Made by a program: the position numbers and the translations under genes. The notes under the pieces were generated by a model. That model was not told the origin of the DNA, ran no database searches, and worked only from the letters and a program-made list of their open reading frames with translations. Shown piece by piece: positions 53,892-63,232 of a stretch of DNA of 64,000 nt. Position 1 is the first letter of the stretch. Each line of letters starts with the position of its first letter. The stretch is from Zygaena filipendulae (Eukaryota > Arthropoda > Insecta > Lepidoptera > Zygaenidae), in NCBI GenBank assembly GCA_907165275.2, contig OU015672.1, positions 3,020,501-3,084,500 of the forward strand, given 5' to 3'.

Positions 53892-55095
53892 TCCCACAAA
53901 AAACAGTTTCACTGTAAAATGTCGCGCCAAGTACACGTCCAACTATTGTGACAGAGACAAATGATAACCTCATATTTGCAAAAATAAAAAAAATCTGATC
54001 TTTACAAAAAAATATGAAATAAAAAAAACCAAGTACATAAATCTTCTCTGATTAAAAAAAAACACTCATTAGAAACGGTGAAAATCGAAAAAAAAAAATT
54101 GGTGTCGTTTATTTATAAAAAGACGAAAGAAAAATTTATTTCTTTGCTTATACTTACTATGAACCTAAATAATTTTTTTATGACAAGAACGCACACACAG
54201 TTGTTGATTTGATGCCTACATAATTATGTAGTAAAACTATTAAAAAAAACGTGAATAATTATAGTCTTTGAATACTAAGTCATGTCATACGCGAAATGAA
54301 TCGTCAATAGGTGCGTTCTGAAACCACATACATGATGTCGTAGAAGTTACAAAAACAAAAATAAATTAATATCTTTTTTTTGTGGCTACTTATAGAGATA
54401 TTTTTTGTGTTTTTTAAAATCTTAAAAAATAAGGATTTTTTTCATATATATATCATATATGGACACCATTGTTTCGTATCGAGTACGATCTGGCCATCCT
54501 TCTTTCTGGATTTTCTCGGGATCTAAAGTAGGTATCCTTTTTTCAGTTGGAAATACCTACTGGTGCTGTAACTTCCTATTAGTGAAACAGTTTAAAATCG
54601 GTTCAGTAGTTCCAGATAATATACTACCCCCTACATCGAAACTTAACTCCACCTTATTATAATAAAATTACCCGTGGAAGACGGTTTTGAAACGTAGGTA
54701 GTTTTGAAAAGATTTGGGGTACTCAATGACGCGCGCCAAGTACGTTTAAAAAATTGTTTTCAATTTTTAAATTTGCCACAAAAATTTTGCAATTATTGAA
54801 AATCACAAAGATTACTTCGGTTTTTTATTTTATATTTTTTTGTAAACTGCAAATTTTTCTTTCGTCTTTTTATAAATAAACGACACCAATTTTTTTTTTC
54901 GATTTTCACCGTTTCTAATGAGTGTTTTTTTTTTATCAGAGAAGATTTATGTACTTGGTTTTTTTTATTTCATATTTTTTTGTAAAGATCAGATTTTTTT
55001 TATTTTTGCAAATATGAGGTTATCATTTGTCTCTGTCACAATAGTTGGACGTGTACTTGGCGCGACATTTTACAGTGAAACTGTTTTTTGTGGGA
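53892..55095. mobile_element. Inverted-repeat element with 245-bp arms
   Basis: The arms 53892-54137 and 54851-55095 are near-perfect inverted copies, with tips TCCCACAAAAAACAGTTTCA and the complement, around a 713-bp AT-rich centre. The outer 120 bp of the right arm is repeated in tandem at 55092-55214 with small changes. No coding domain. The phrase GTTGGACGTGTACTTGGCGC near each tip also occurs alone at 59208. It lies inside the interval that separates the two putative gag exons. Confidence 0.8.
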
Positions 55096-55214
55096 TTTCA
55101 TATTTTTTTGTAAAGATATTGTTTTTATTTTTGCAAAAATGAGGTTATCATTGTCTCTGTTACAATAGTTGGACGTGTACTTGGCGTGACATTTTACAGT
55201 GAAACTGTTTTTTT
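55096..55214 (+). repeat. Tandem extra copy of the right arm tip
   Basis: Repeats TTTCATATTTTTTTGTAAAG, TTTTTATTTTTGCAAA-ATGA, GGTTATCATT-GTCTCTGT and the GGACGTGTACTTGGCG phrase through CAGTGAAACTGTTTTTT, with several differences from 54965-55090. Adjacent tandem gain of a terminal repeat. Confidence 0.8.
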
Positions 55215-56090
55215 AGGATTAACATGTTCTCAACCTCTTAATTTTACATCATAGTATCAAACATAGTCATCATTCGTCGTCTTATTAATAGTAACATCCA
55301 CCGTATACTTTTAAACTCTTTTTTTTTAATAACAACAATATAACTAAAATCGGATAGTCGCTTGACACTTTCCCACCTATTTCTTTTTCTTTGGCCGGCT
55401 AGCTATTCAGCCAGTATTTTTTATTTACATTGTGGCGACCTAAAAAAAATATTTTCTTTAATTATTATGTATTAATTAAAGAAAATAAAAAATATAAATA
55501 GGAATTAGCTTAAGAAAAAGTGAGTGAATTTTATTTTAATTAATACCTATTTAAACTTTACGTTATTTCAATTTTACATCGCGCTGGCTGTATAGAAAGT
55601 TGAAACATGGTTCAATAGAAATGTGAAAATAGACCTAGTTTTTTTTTAATAATTTGACAGTTGTCAGTTGAAAGCGATTCTCCCTAGGGCTGAAAAGGGT
55701 TACTTTCAACCCGCTTCTCAGGCAAATTCAGACCTACTTTCCGAGTATAAGTAATGAAAAGATATTTTACTCACCTAAGCTGTAAAAACATATCTCATAT
55801 TGTAAATTTTAATTATTAGGATAGTTGCTCATCAATTGTTATATTCTTAATAATTAAATTCTGAATATTAAACATTATTTTTTTTTCATTTCTTAAGTGG
55901 TCTAAATAAATTCGATTTGTTTTATCAGCATTTACGCTAATGCTCCACAGTCTACAATAAACTATCGGGGATACTTGAGTGATGGCTTTATGTAACACCA
56001 AAAGTTATTTTTGTATGGATAACAATTAACTTGTGATACTCACCAAATAAGTATGATATTATTTCACCTGACACTTAGGAGAAATACCAT
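55215..56090. other. Intergenic, no gene seen
   Basis: AT-rich. One hairpin, TTTTCTTTAATTATTATGTA then TTAATTAAAGAAAA, at 55451-55485. No domain found. Confidence 0.5.
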
Positions 56091-56892
56091 TTATATTCTT
56101 TCCAAAAATAATATGGCAACATTTTTTGCGTTTGTCGGCCAGCGTATCGATTGGACGTTTAAATCATCGATTTCCAACCATGCGGATTTATTTTTTATTG
56201 TTGCTGTATAATGATTTGATTCTTCATTTTTACTGTTACGAAATACAGCACTCACAACACTATACAAGTTATTGCAAAGGATTATTTTGGATGTTGGTAC
56301 AGATTTTATAAGACCTTTTCGTTGTATGCTCTTATTCTTTTTTGTTTCGAAAGTATTTAATTTGATCACGAGTATTTGTTGACAAGAGTTAAACGTAACT
56401 TTACTGTACGTTTTTCGTCCTTTTTGGCATATATTACAAAATTTTAAAGTATCAAACCAATGTCCATGTTGTTTATCGATTAATTCTTGTAAAGAAATAA
56501 CTTTGTTTCTATTTTCAATCTCAAGGGAATATAGTTTTTGAGTCGAGTGGGAAATTAGGAAAACATCGAGAAAGAAAAAGTCGATGTTTGTCATGTAACT
56601 TATTACTTCTCATAGAATCGAAAATATAAATATTGTTTGTATCATAATAGCTACAAACCCAATGAACATTTGAAGCTTTACCAAAATCGTAATCTCCATC
56701 ACAACTATGTAATATTTGTATATGATTTTCTTGACGATTCAAAGGTTCAATTAATTCAGGACACTGCACATACCAGCATTCTCGAACAGCATAACCAAAA
56801 TTTGAATGTAATAAGTATGCAAAATAATCGATATCGTCATCGATTAACATTTCACCATTGCAAATATGAGAAATATCTAAAGTTTTAGACAT
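56091..56892 (-). pseudogene. Double cysteine-protease remnant: Ulp1-like followed by USP-like
   Basis: Frame 56892-56521 has CNGEMLIDDDIDYFAYLLHS, VRECWYVQCPELIEPLNR, HIQILHSCDGDYDF, VHWVCSYYDTNNIYIFDSMR and LSRCFPNFPLDSKT. The HW...Y....I..FDS pattern carries the His and Asp of Ulp1/SENP-like proteases; the Cys block is missing. A second frame (56594-56091) has CNICQKGRKTYSKVTFNSCQ, QILVIKLNTFE, NLYSVVSAVFRNSKNEESNH, HYTATIKNKSAWLEIDDLNV and IRWPTNAKNVAILFLERI, the C-terminal half of a ubiquitin-specific protease with its catalytic HYTA and DD. The two are joined by a frameshift or deletion near 56550-56590. Proteins with Ulp1-like domains travel in several eukaryotic transposons. I do not know a named element with this pair. 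Confidence 0.6.
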
Positions 56893-56944
56893 TATTAAAT
56901 AATAAATACTTATACATAAATTACTTCAAAAATTTATTTATGAG

Positions 56945-57127
56945 TACTTTTCTTCTCCCCTTTCGGGAAAGGCAAGGGATTCTAGGTCCATACAGCCTGA
57001 ACATTTTTTTAATTTACCCCAATGGGGAAGGCAAAGGAAACTAAGTCCATACAGCCAAGTCAGTATTTTTCTTCTTCTGAAGTTATTTACATCGAAATGC
57101 ATTGGTGAGATGCGGATATGGATATGC
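56945..57127 (+). repeat. Dispersed 'TTTACCCCAATGGGGAAGG' repeat, copy 2
   Basis: It contains CCCTTTCGGGAAAGGCAAGG, GGTCCATACAGCCTGAACAT, then TTTACCCCAATGGGGAAGGC, TTCTTCTGAAGTTATTTACA and GCATTGGTGAGATGCGGATA. It is two related sub-units in tandem, each ending in CCATACAGCC. Confidence 0.8.
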
Positions 57128-57217
57128 TATCGGGATACATATCTTTTACTGGAAGGATACGTGGCATATCCAATCCTTAGTCGGACACGTTTAGCCCATG
57201 CCTAATGTGTATATACC

Positions 57218-58208
57218 AGCGATGGGCGATTGTTGAAAAAAAAACAATCGACTGAATCGATGATTCAGCTACTGAGCATTCGATTGTCGATTTAGTAATT
57301 CCCCACCATTATTATTCGAATAACAATCGACGAACTACTAACTACTGACTACTAATTTGTAAGTACTAACTGCGATGCGTGCGTGTCGTGTTGCGTCGAT
57401 TTTTTGAACTACTTATTTAGTCGTATAGTAATATAGTAATATAGTCGTATAGTAATTTTTTTCTTATGTTATTTGAAACGAGGTTTATCGTTAAAAGTTA
57501 CAAAAGAAATCGTATTAAAATTCTAGACATGAAAAGCATAATAATAATGGTCGGACCTCAACCTTACGACTGTTTAACACAAACACTGAAATATTTAGTG
57601 TTTTAATGTTAAAACGTAGTTTTTTAAAAGTAATTAAAAAGTGCTTTTAAACAAACTACTTTTTAACACAAATACAAAATATTTTCGTATATACTTTGAA
57701 TAATTACAACTTTTTTACTTATTTTATATTTTACTCTCAAAGAAACTCCTACCGTCGACGAACCAATAAACGAATAGTCATTAGATTTATACAACTTAAT
57801 TTAGACCACTGAATAATCAGTGCCAACTACCAATCGATAAAGAAGTAATAACTGCAGTCGCAAGTAGTGGCGCACGAATTTATAAACTGTAGTAACTATT
57901 GACAGTAACTATATCAGCGCACGCCAACTACATTTATGTAACTACTTATTTTAGTAGTCCGTAGACGTACGACTACGAATCGATACTCTTACGAACTACT
58001 TAACTACTAAATACTATTTTTTTTACTGACTACTTTTTTTTTTACTAACTAGTAGTTAGTAACTACTGAATTAATAGTTACTAACTGTAGTTAGTAACTA
58101 CTGAATTAATAGTTACTAACTGTAGTTAGTAACTACTGAATTAGTAGTTGAAGTAGATACCGAACAATCGACTAATTCGATAAATTTTAGTAATAATCGC
58201 CCATCGCT
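57218..58208. mobile_element. 991-bp inverted-repeat element (AGCGATGGGCGATT ends)
   Basis: Left end AGCGATGGGCGATTGTT, right end AATAATCGCCCATCGCT. TATATAC/GTATATAC-like sequence flanks both sides, but the exact duplication is unclear. The interior is rich in ACTACTAACT/AGTTAGTAGT phrases, many self-complementary, and contains an exact 35-bp tandem repeat. No coding sequence. A non-autonomous DNA transposon with repeat expansion. Confidence 0.75.
58052..58150 (+). repeat. 35-bp tandem repeat, 2.8 copies
   Basis: The unit starts GTAGTTAGTAACTACTGAAT at 58052, 58087 and 58122. Each unit is partly palindromic (AGTTAGTAACT; TTAGTAACT/AGTTACTAA). Confidence 0.9.
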
Positions 58209-58228
58209 AGTATATACATTGAAAATTT

Positions 58229-58429
58229 GTAAAATCTCTCGTAGAATCGAAAACAGGCGCAGGCAAAAATTTTCATTCATGAAATATATTAAATATTTGT
58301 TCAGACCCAATAATTTTTTGTAATATGTGTAAAATCCGTAAAAAGAAACTTATTGAAAATAGTGTGAAGTGACAGTGTCTTGGCAATAATAAAAAAAATA
58401 GACCCAAATATGTGATGAGGTTATGTTGA
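58229..58429 (+). repeat. 201-bp direct repeat, copy 1
   Basis: GTAAAATCTCTCGTAGAATC to GGTTATGTTGA. It recurs at 58964-59164 with about five substitutions. No coding content. Confidence 0.9.
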
Positions 58430-58514
58430 GATTACAATAATTACGTTTAAATAAGATTGATATCCCACCTTACAACATAGATTTATTTTAAATCTTTTTT
58501 TTTTAATATAATTC

Positions 58515-58750
58515 TCCCCTTTTTTTTGGTAAAGTTTACCCCTTTCGGGGAAGGCAAAGGAAACTTAGTCCATGCAGCCAATATTTCTCCCCTTTCGGGA
58601 AAGGTAAGGGATTCTAGGACCATACAGCCTGAACATTTTTTAATTTACCCCAATGGGGAAGGCAAAGGAAGCTAAGTCCATACAGCCAAGTTTTTTTCTT
58701 CTGAAGTTATTTACATCGAAATGCATTGGTGAGATGCGGATATGGATCAA
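58515..58750 (+). repeat. Dispersed 'TTTACCCCAATGGGGAAGG' repeat, copy 3
   Basis: Three tandem sub-units (GGGGAAGGCAAAGGAAACTT; CCCTTTCGGGAAAGGTAAGG; CCCCAATGGGGAAGGCAAAG), each followed by a CAT(A/G)CAGCC phrase. Ends GCATTGGTGAGATGCGGATA as in copy 2. Confidence 0.8.
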
Positions 58751-58963
58751 TAATTAACAAGTAGAGACGGGTGAAAGCGTATGTATGTAGTTTGAATACT
58801 TAGTTATTTTAAAAACATTATCTGCGCCGCGGCTTCTCACTAATTCGCCACTAGTGCGTAGACATATACTAAAGCAAGTATAGTTAGTATATAAAGATTA
58901 AGTGCTACCAACTTCGAAATAACAAAATTCGCCCTAAATTTGATATGCTTATGTTACTCTTTG

Positions 58964-59164
58964 GTAAAATCTCTCGTAGAATCGAAAACAGGCGCAGGCA
59001 AAAATTTTCATTCTTGAAATATATTAAATATTTGTTCAAACCCAATAATTTTTTGTAATATGTGTAAAATCCGTAAAAAGAAACTTATTGAAAATAGTGT
59101 GAAGTGACAGTGTCTTGGCAATAATAAAAAAAATAGACCCAAATATTTGAGGAGGTTATGTTGA
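58964..59164 (+). repeat. 201-bp direct repeat, copy 2
   Basis: See 58229-58429. Start-to-start distance 735 bp. Confidence 0.9.
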
Positions 59165-59236
59165 CATATGAATTGAGAATAGAGACACTTTGTCTCACGC
59201 CATATGTTGGACGTGTACTTGGCGCGAGACACTAAC

Positions 59237-59411
59237 GTGTCTCCGGATCGTATTCCGGTTCTGCTTTCGACGACGAAGTGCTCGAAGAAACCGACGGAGA
59301 ACGTTCTCTTCTTCTCCTTTTTTCTTTTAACTTATCTCTCAGTCTTTACACTTTTTTGGCCAACCTATTATAATCACTATCCACAGAACGTTCACGTTTT
59401 CTTTTCGGCAT
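59237..59411 (-). pseudogene. SR-rich N-terminal exon, likely of the DIRS-like gag ORF
   Basis: From the ATG at 59411: MPKRKRERSVDSDYNRLAKK, V, a TAA, then RLRDKLKEKRRRRERSPSVS and SSTSSSKAEPEYDPET. A basic coiled coil followed by an Arg/Ser and poly-Ser tract is the usual start of DIRS-type gag proteins. The exon can end at AC|GTTAGT (59237/59236). Joined to the acceptor at 53284 it gives an in-frame PETLDDLPNQEALDD. One internal stop makes this copy defective unless read through. Confidence 0.45.
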
Positions 59412-59754
59412 AGTCTACCTATCGTATAAAATTAACAAACAATGAAATAACGTTAAGAAAGAAAAATAGTTGTGTGACTCGGACGACACAAAATCACGTA
59501 ATGAGTTGTCACACCACCCCCCGCGCCCAGGTGGCGCGGGAGTGGTGGGACAGACAGGTATATTGTTTCTCTTTCTAGCTTGTTACTTACTCTAAATGTG
59601 TGATAAGGATAGCACCTACTCATGTACTGCTGCAAGTAAATAATGTAATCGTCTTCGGTTAAGACCCGAAGTATAATTTTAATCGGATAGCAGATCTCAC
59701 GATCATAGAAACTGATCATGATGCAAGAACAAGATGGCATCTTATTAATAAATT
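59412..59754. other. Intergenic, no gene seen
   Basis: A GC-rich patch TCACACCACCCCCCGCGCCC at 59510 within AT-rich DNA could be the edge of an LTR. No coding domain until BEL pol sequence starts about 59700. Confidence 0.4.
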
Positions 59755-60046
59755 AAAGCAAGATTTATGAAAAAGATGGAAAATGGAATATTTAAGTCAA
59801 CTTTCGGCTCGAAGTAAATGGTGGAAAAAACACGAAAACATCAAATTAGGAGATCTTGTTATAATCAAAGATGACAATTTACCGCCAGGAAAGTGGGCGA
59901 TGGGAAGAGTGATGGAGGTACATCCAGGAAACGATGGCCTTGTGAGAGTAGTAACCTTGAAAACAAAAAATGGCATTATGAAAAAACCGGTCTCCAAAAT
60001 ATCGTTATTGTCACCTCCTCAACAGTATCAGATAAAAAAAGAGTGA
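59755..60046 (+). pseudogene. BEL/Pao pol C-terminus (DUF5641-like)
   Basis: LINKLKQDL, a stop, then KRWKMEYLSQLSARSKWWKK, NIKLGDLVIIKDDNLPPGKW, AMGRVMEVHPGNDGLVRVVT and PVSKISLLSP. This is the domain that ends BEL/Pao polyproteins (W..EYL..L..R.KW......GDLV.I.D...PP..W..GR). The upstream pol is missing. It is followed, after a LINE insertion, by an env gene, so it belonged to an env-bearing BEL/Pao provirus. Confidence 0.8.
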
Positions 60047-60149
60047 GGAAGGTAAAGAGAAGATAGGTAAAGAGTAGTAAGAAAGGTAAAGAGTTCGAAA
60101 CCAGGCGAATAATAATGGCAAGTTAGCAAAAAGTTATCAATAAGTCAAT

Positions 60150-60906
60150 AAGTATCAGTAAGATCCGGGACTTGGGACTTACCGTTGACTCACAATTTAA
60201 CTTCAGGGACCACGTGACTGACATAAGTACTAAAGCACATAAGACCTTGGGCTTCATATTTCGTACATGCAACGACTTTCATAACGTCAATGTTGCCATC
60301 ACGTTGTTTAACGCGTACGTACGTAGTAAATTGGAATACGACGCAGTAGTTTGGGATCCGTACGAGGCTAAATACATTAAAATGTTAGAGAAAGTACAGC
60401 GCAAATTCGCCAGATATCTGTACAAAAAACTGTATCGGTATTACCCCTATTTATACCCATCATCTTTTGTAGCGGGAATGGTCGGTCTCAATACCTTAGA
60501 ATTTAGACGCAAGATTCTTCTGGTTATCCATTTTTATAATCTTCTGCACAACGTAATTGATAACTCCCCTGCTTTGGAGCGGATTGCACTGTACGTCCCC
60601 AACAACTACACTCGCGGCTGCGGCGGCGGGGGCGGCGGGGGTGGCGGGGGCGCGCGCCGTGTGCGCCCGCTGCTCGCGCCGGCCGCGTCGCATACGCTGC
60701 GCGCCGGCCACGCGCCGCACGCTCGGGCCGCGGACTTACTGAACGCACTGCTCGCCTACTCACCTGGCACTGATATATTTGCCGACAGTCTATCAACAGT
60801 GGTTGCAAATGCCATTATGTTTCTAAGTCAATCGGACTATCTAACGCTGTAATCCATTGGGCACTTACCTGTATTTACAGTGAAATTTCTATAAATAAAT
60901 AAATCA
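60150..60906 (+). mobile_element. 5'-truncated LINE with RT C-terminus, inserted at the env start
   Basis: Open from GLTVDSQFNFRDHVTDISTK through AHKTLGFIFRTCNDFHNVNV, LFNAYVRSKLEYDAVVWDPY, EKVQRKFARYLYKKLY and VPNNYTRGC. Then come a ten-Gly run and a GC-rich Ala/Arg/Pro segment, ending FLSQSDYLTL with a stop at 60852. The 3' end is CTATAAATAAATAAATCAA. The catalytic core was lost. The GC-rich part (60616-60730) is far from the local base composition and may be an expanded GGC/GGG repeat within the normal C-terminal Arg-rich region. Confidence 0.75.
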
Positions 60907-60929
60907 ATTTATATCAATTCCTGACGATT

Positions 60930-62695
60930 GTATCACCGGCGAGTGCATTGTTTAACGTAACAAAATTTTATGAAGAACAATCCTTATACTTCAATTCTAT
61001 AGCCAACTTACAATTTATTCGAGACGACTGGACTATGATTGTATACTATAATATGTCTCTATACTGGGAAGGTGCAACAGCTGTTAACAAATTCACTCAG
61101 TACTTAGAAAGAACATGTGATAAATTCCAGGAACAAACACGATGCCAGATGATTTTACTACAATTACGTCACGAACAGACTGAGCTACAATACTATAATC
61201 AACTTTTGCTGAATCAGGAAGGTAACGGGATCTCGAGACAGCGACGGGGCATTATCAATGGAGTAGGTTACATTGCGAATACGTTGTTCGGCGTATTAGA
61301 CGATCGTTTCGCAGAACAGTATAAAAAGGATATAGAATTATTAAATAAAAATCAGAGATACCTAGAATCATTATGGAGAAATCAAACATCAATAGTCGAA
61401 GGAGAATATAATTTATTAAAAATAACGGAAGAAATGGTATCAAGGCAACATAAAGCAATAAATATTTAAACAGCTTAGATGAGTCGACAAATTATCTTAA
61501 GGAACAAGTGCAAAAACTTTCTATGTTGGAAGATTTTACTATGTTATCGATAACTGCTATGAGCATGCTTCATAATTTAAAAAGAATTCAAGACACATTG
61601 TTGGAGACACTAACTGATTTATATCATGGGAAATTTAATATTTATTTGTTGACACCAGAGCAGCTGCGTAATGAACTACAGACTACATTGAGTCAATTAT
61701 CAAAGGAATTAACCTTACCCTTAGAAAATATTCAGAGAGAGTTTCCAGAAATTTATAAGCTTATAAAAATAAGAGCGAGGATCGCTCAAGATCATTTTAT
61801 GTTTGAAATTAAATTCCCGTTGATAAGCAGAGATACTTATCAACTTTATAAAATAGTCCGTATTCCACATCAAAAAGATTCAGATATGATAAGTGTTACG
61901 CCTGTATCTGAATACGTAGCCATAAATTTGCAGAAAGACGCATTCATGACGATAACGTATAACGAACTGCAAAATTGTGTTACGCATGAACTTAAATACT
62001 TGTGTAAACTAAGAAGTCCTATCACTCATTTATCAGCTAAAGAAAAATTTTGTAAATTGCAACAGACTAAAGATAGATGCAAGATTCAGAAAAAAATATG
62101 CAGAAATCAATGGGTGGATCTTACAGATATTTATAGTTATTTATATTTTTACTGAAATAAGTATCCATTGAGAATAATCTGCGGAAACAACATTACGAGA
62201 CAAGAAATTAGCAAAGCAGGTCTTATTCATTTAAGCGAAAGATGTGTTATCAAAGGTGAAGATTTTACGTTCTACTCTCATCATCAGTCTGCAAACACTT
62301 TGTATGTCAACTCAGCGAGCATGTCTGTGGATATTCCTCAGATAAACTATGTTATCAATATATCATTGCCAACTATTGAGAACGAGGCGCCAGAGCAAAA
62401 GGAAATCAACCAAAGCTTAGCTGAACTACATAATCAAATAGCGACAATGAAGGAAAAGGTTCAGTCTTCAGAGATATCAATATCAGGACATGACATTCAT
62501 CAATATGTAGTCAGTTACGTGATCATAGCTGCTGCAGCTGTCCTGGGAGCGAGCATTTGGTGGCGGAGGAGGAGGTGGGCGTTACGCATCCCTCCCCCCG
62601 CGCAGGCGGAGAACAGCCAGCAAAGTGCGTGTGAGTGTAGTGAGATCAGTGCGGGCAGGAAAAGTCAATCGAGTGTGTGTGTGTCAAACGGGTAA
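60930..62695 (+). pseudogene. env: Endogenous retrovirus env gene, F-protein-like fusion glycoprotein, broken
   Basis: Three open pieces (60948-61469, 61508-62155, 62168-62695) are separated by stops and a frame change. Piece 1 has an ectodomain start and, at 61237-61248, a dibasic furin-type cleavage site followed by a Gly-rich hydrophobic stretch like the fusion peptide of baculovirus F and errantivirus Env proteins, then a heptad-rich helix. Piece 2 continues the ectodomain with several Cys residues near its end. Piece 3 ends with a hydrophobic membrane segment (about 62506-62565), an Arg-rich stop-transfer patch and a short tail. The signal peptide is missing, where the LINE at 60150-60906 was inserted. 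The preceding BEL/Pao pol end indicates the parent provirus. Not functional as it stands. Confidence 0.75.
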
Positions 62696-63232
62696 TTTTA
62701 AGGTCATTGTTGAATCAAAACTATAGAGAATTTACGTGATCATTACGAATTTTTGTATGGTTTTTTGTGCTTTTATGTCAATTGCTATAATCATTATCAT
62801 TTCTGAGTATCATTTTAATTGTAATCATTTAATCTTATCTCATCTCTCATCTCGTGGTGCTCCCGAGCATGTTCGGTCCACTGCTTTCGACAGCGATTTA
62901 CGCGATCGAGCCGCTTTCCTACGGCCCGGTCGCGGTAGTCGATTCATGTCGGTCACGGGCGTCGGTAGACTATCAATTAATCCATAACAAACGAATCCGC
63001 TCGCCAGCCGCGTCCCGTGCCGACCACAACATCAATCATACAATCACACTGATATCCAATAAACAAATAAATCAATATATCTAGCCGTATCAGTCACAGG
63101 TCACTGTGCCCCACACACCAATATTTTATTTATATACAGGATGTAAAAAAAAAAACATTATTTGTTTTCACTTTATTTAAGGCTGTATAAACGCAACACA
63201 AAAATGAACCACAAGTTACAAAAATTAAAAAG
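62696..63232. other. Possible LTR remnant downstream of env, no gene
   Basis: A CG-rich stretch at 62850-63030 with several TCGGTC/GACCG phrases, then AATAAACAAATAAATC (a poly-A signal type) and GTCACTGTGCCCCACACACC at 63102. This is the order expected in the R-U5 of a retroviral LTR, but no second copy exists here to prove it. An A-run lies at 63146-63156. Confidence 0.35.

Noticed and set aside
58052..58150. Tandem repeat considered as a CRISPR-like array
   Set aside because: Units are directly adjacent with no spacers, inside an inverted-repeat element of an animal genome.
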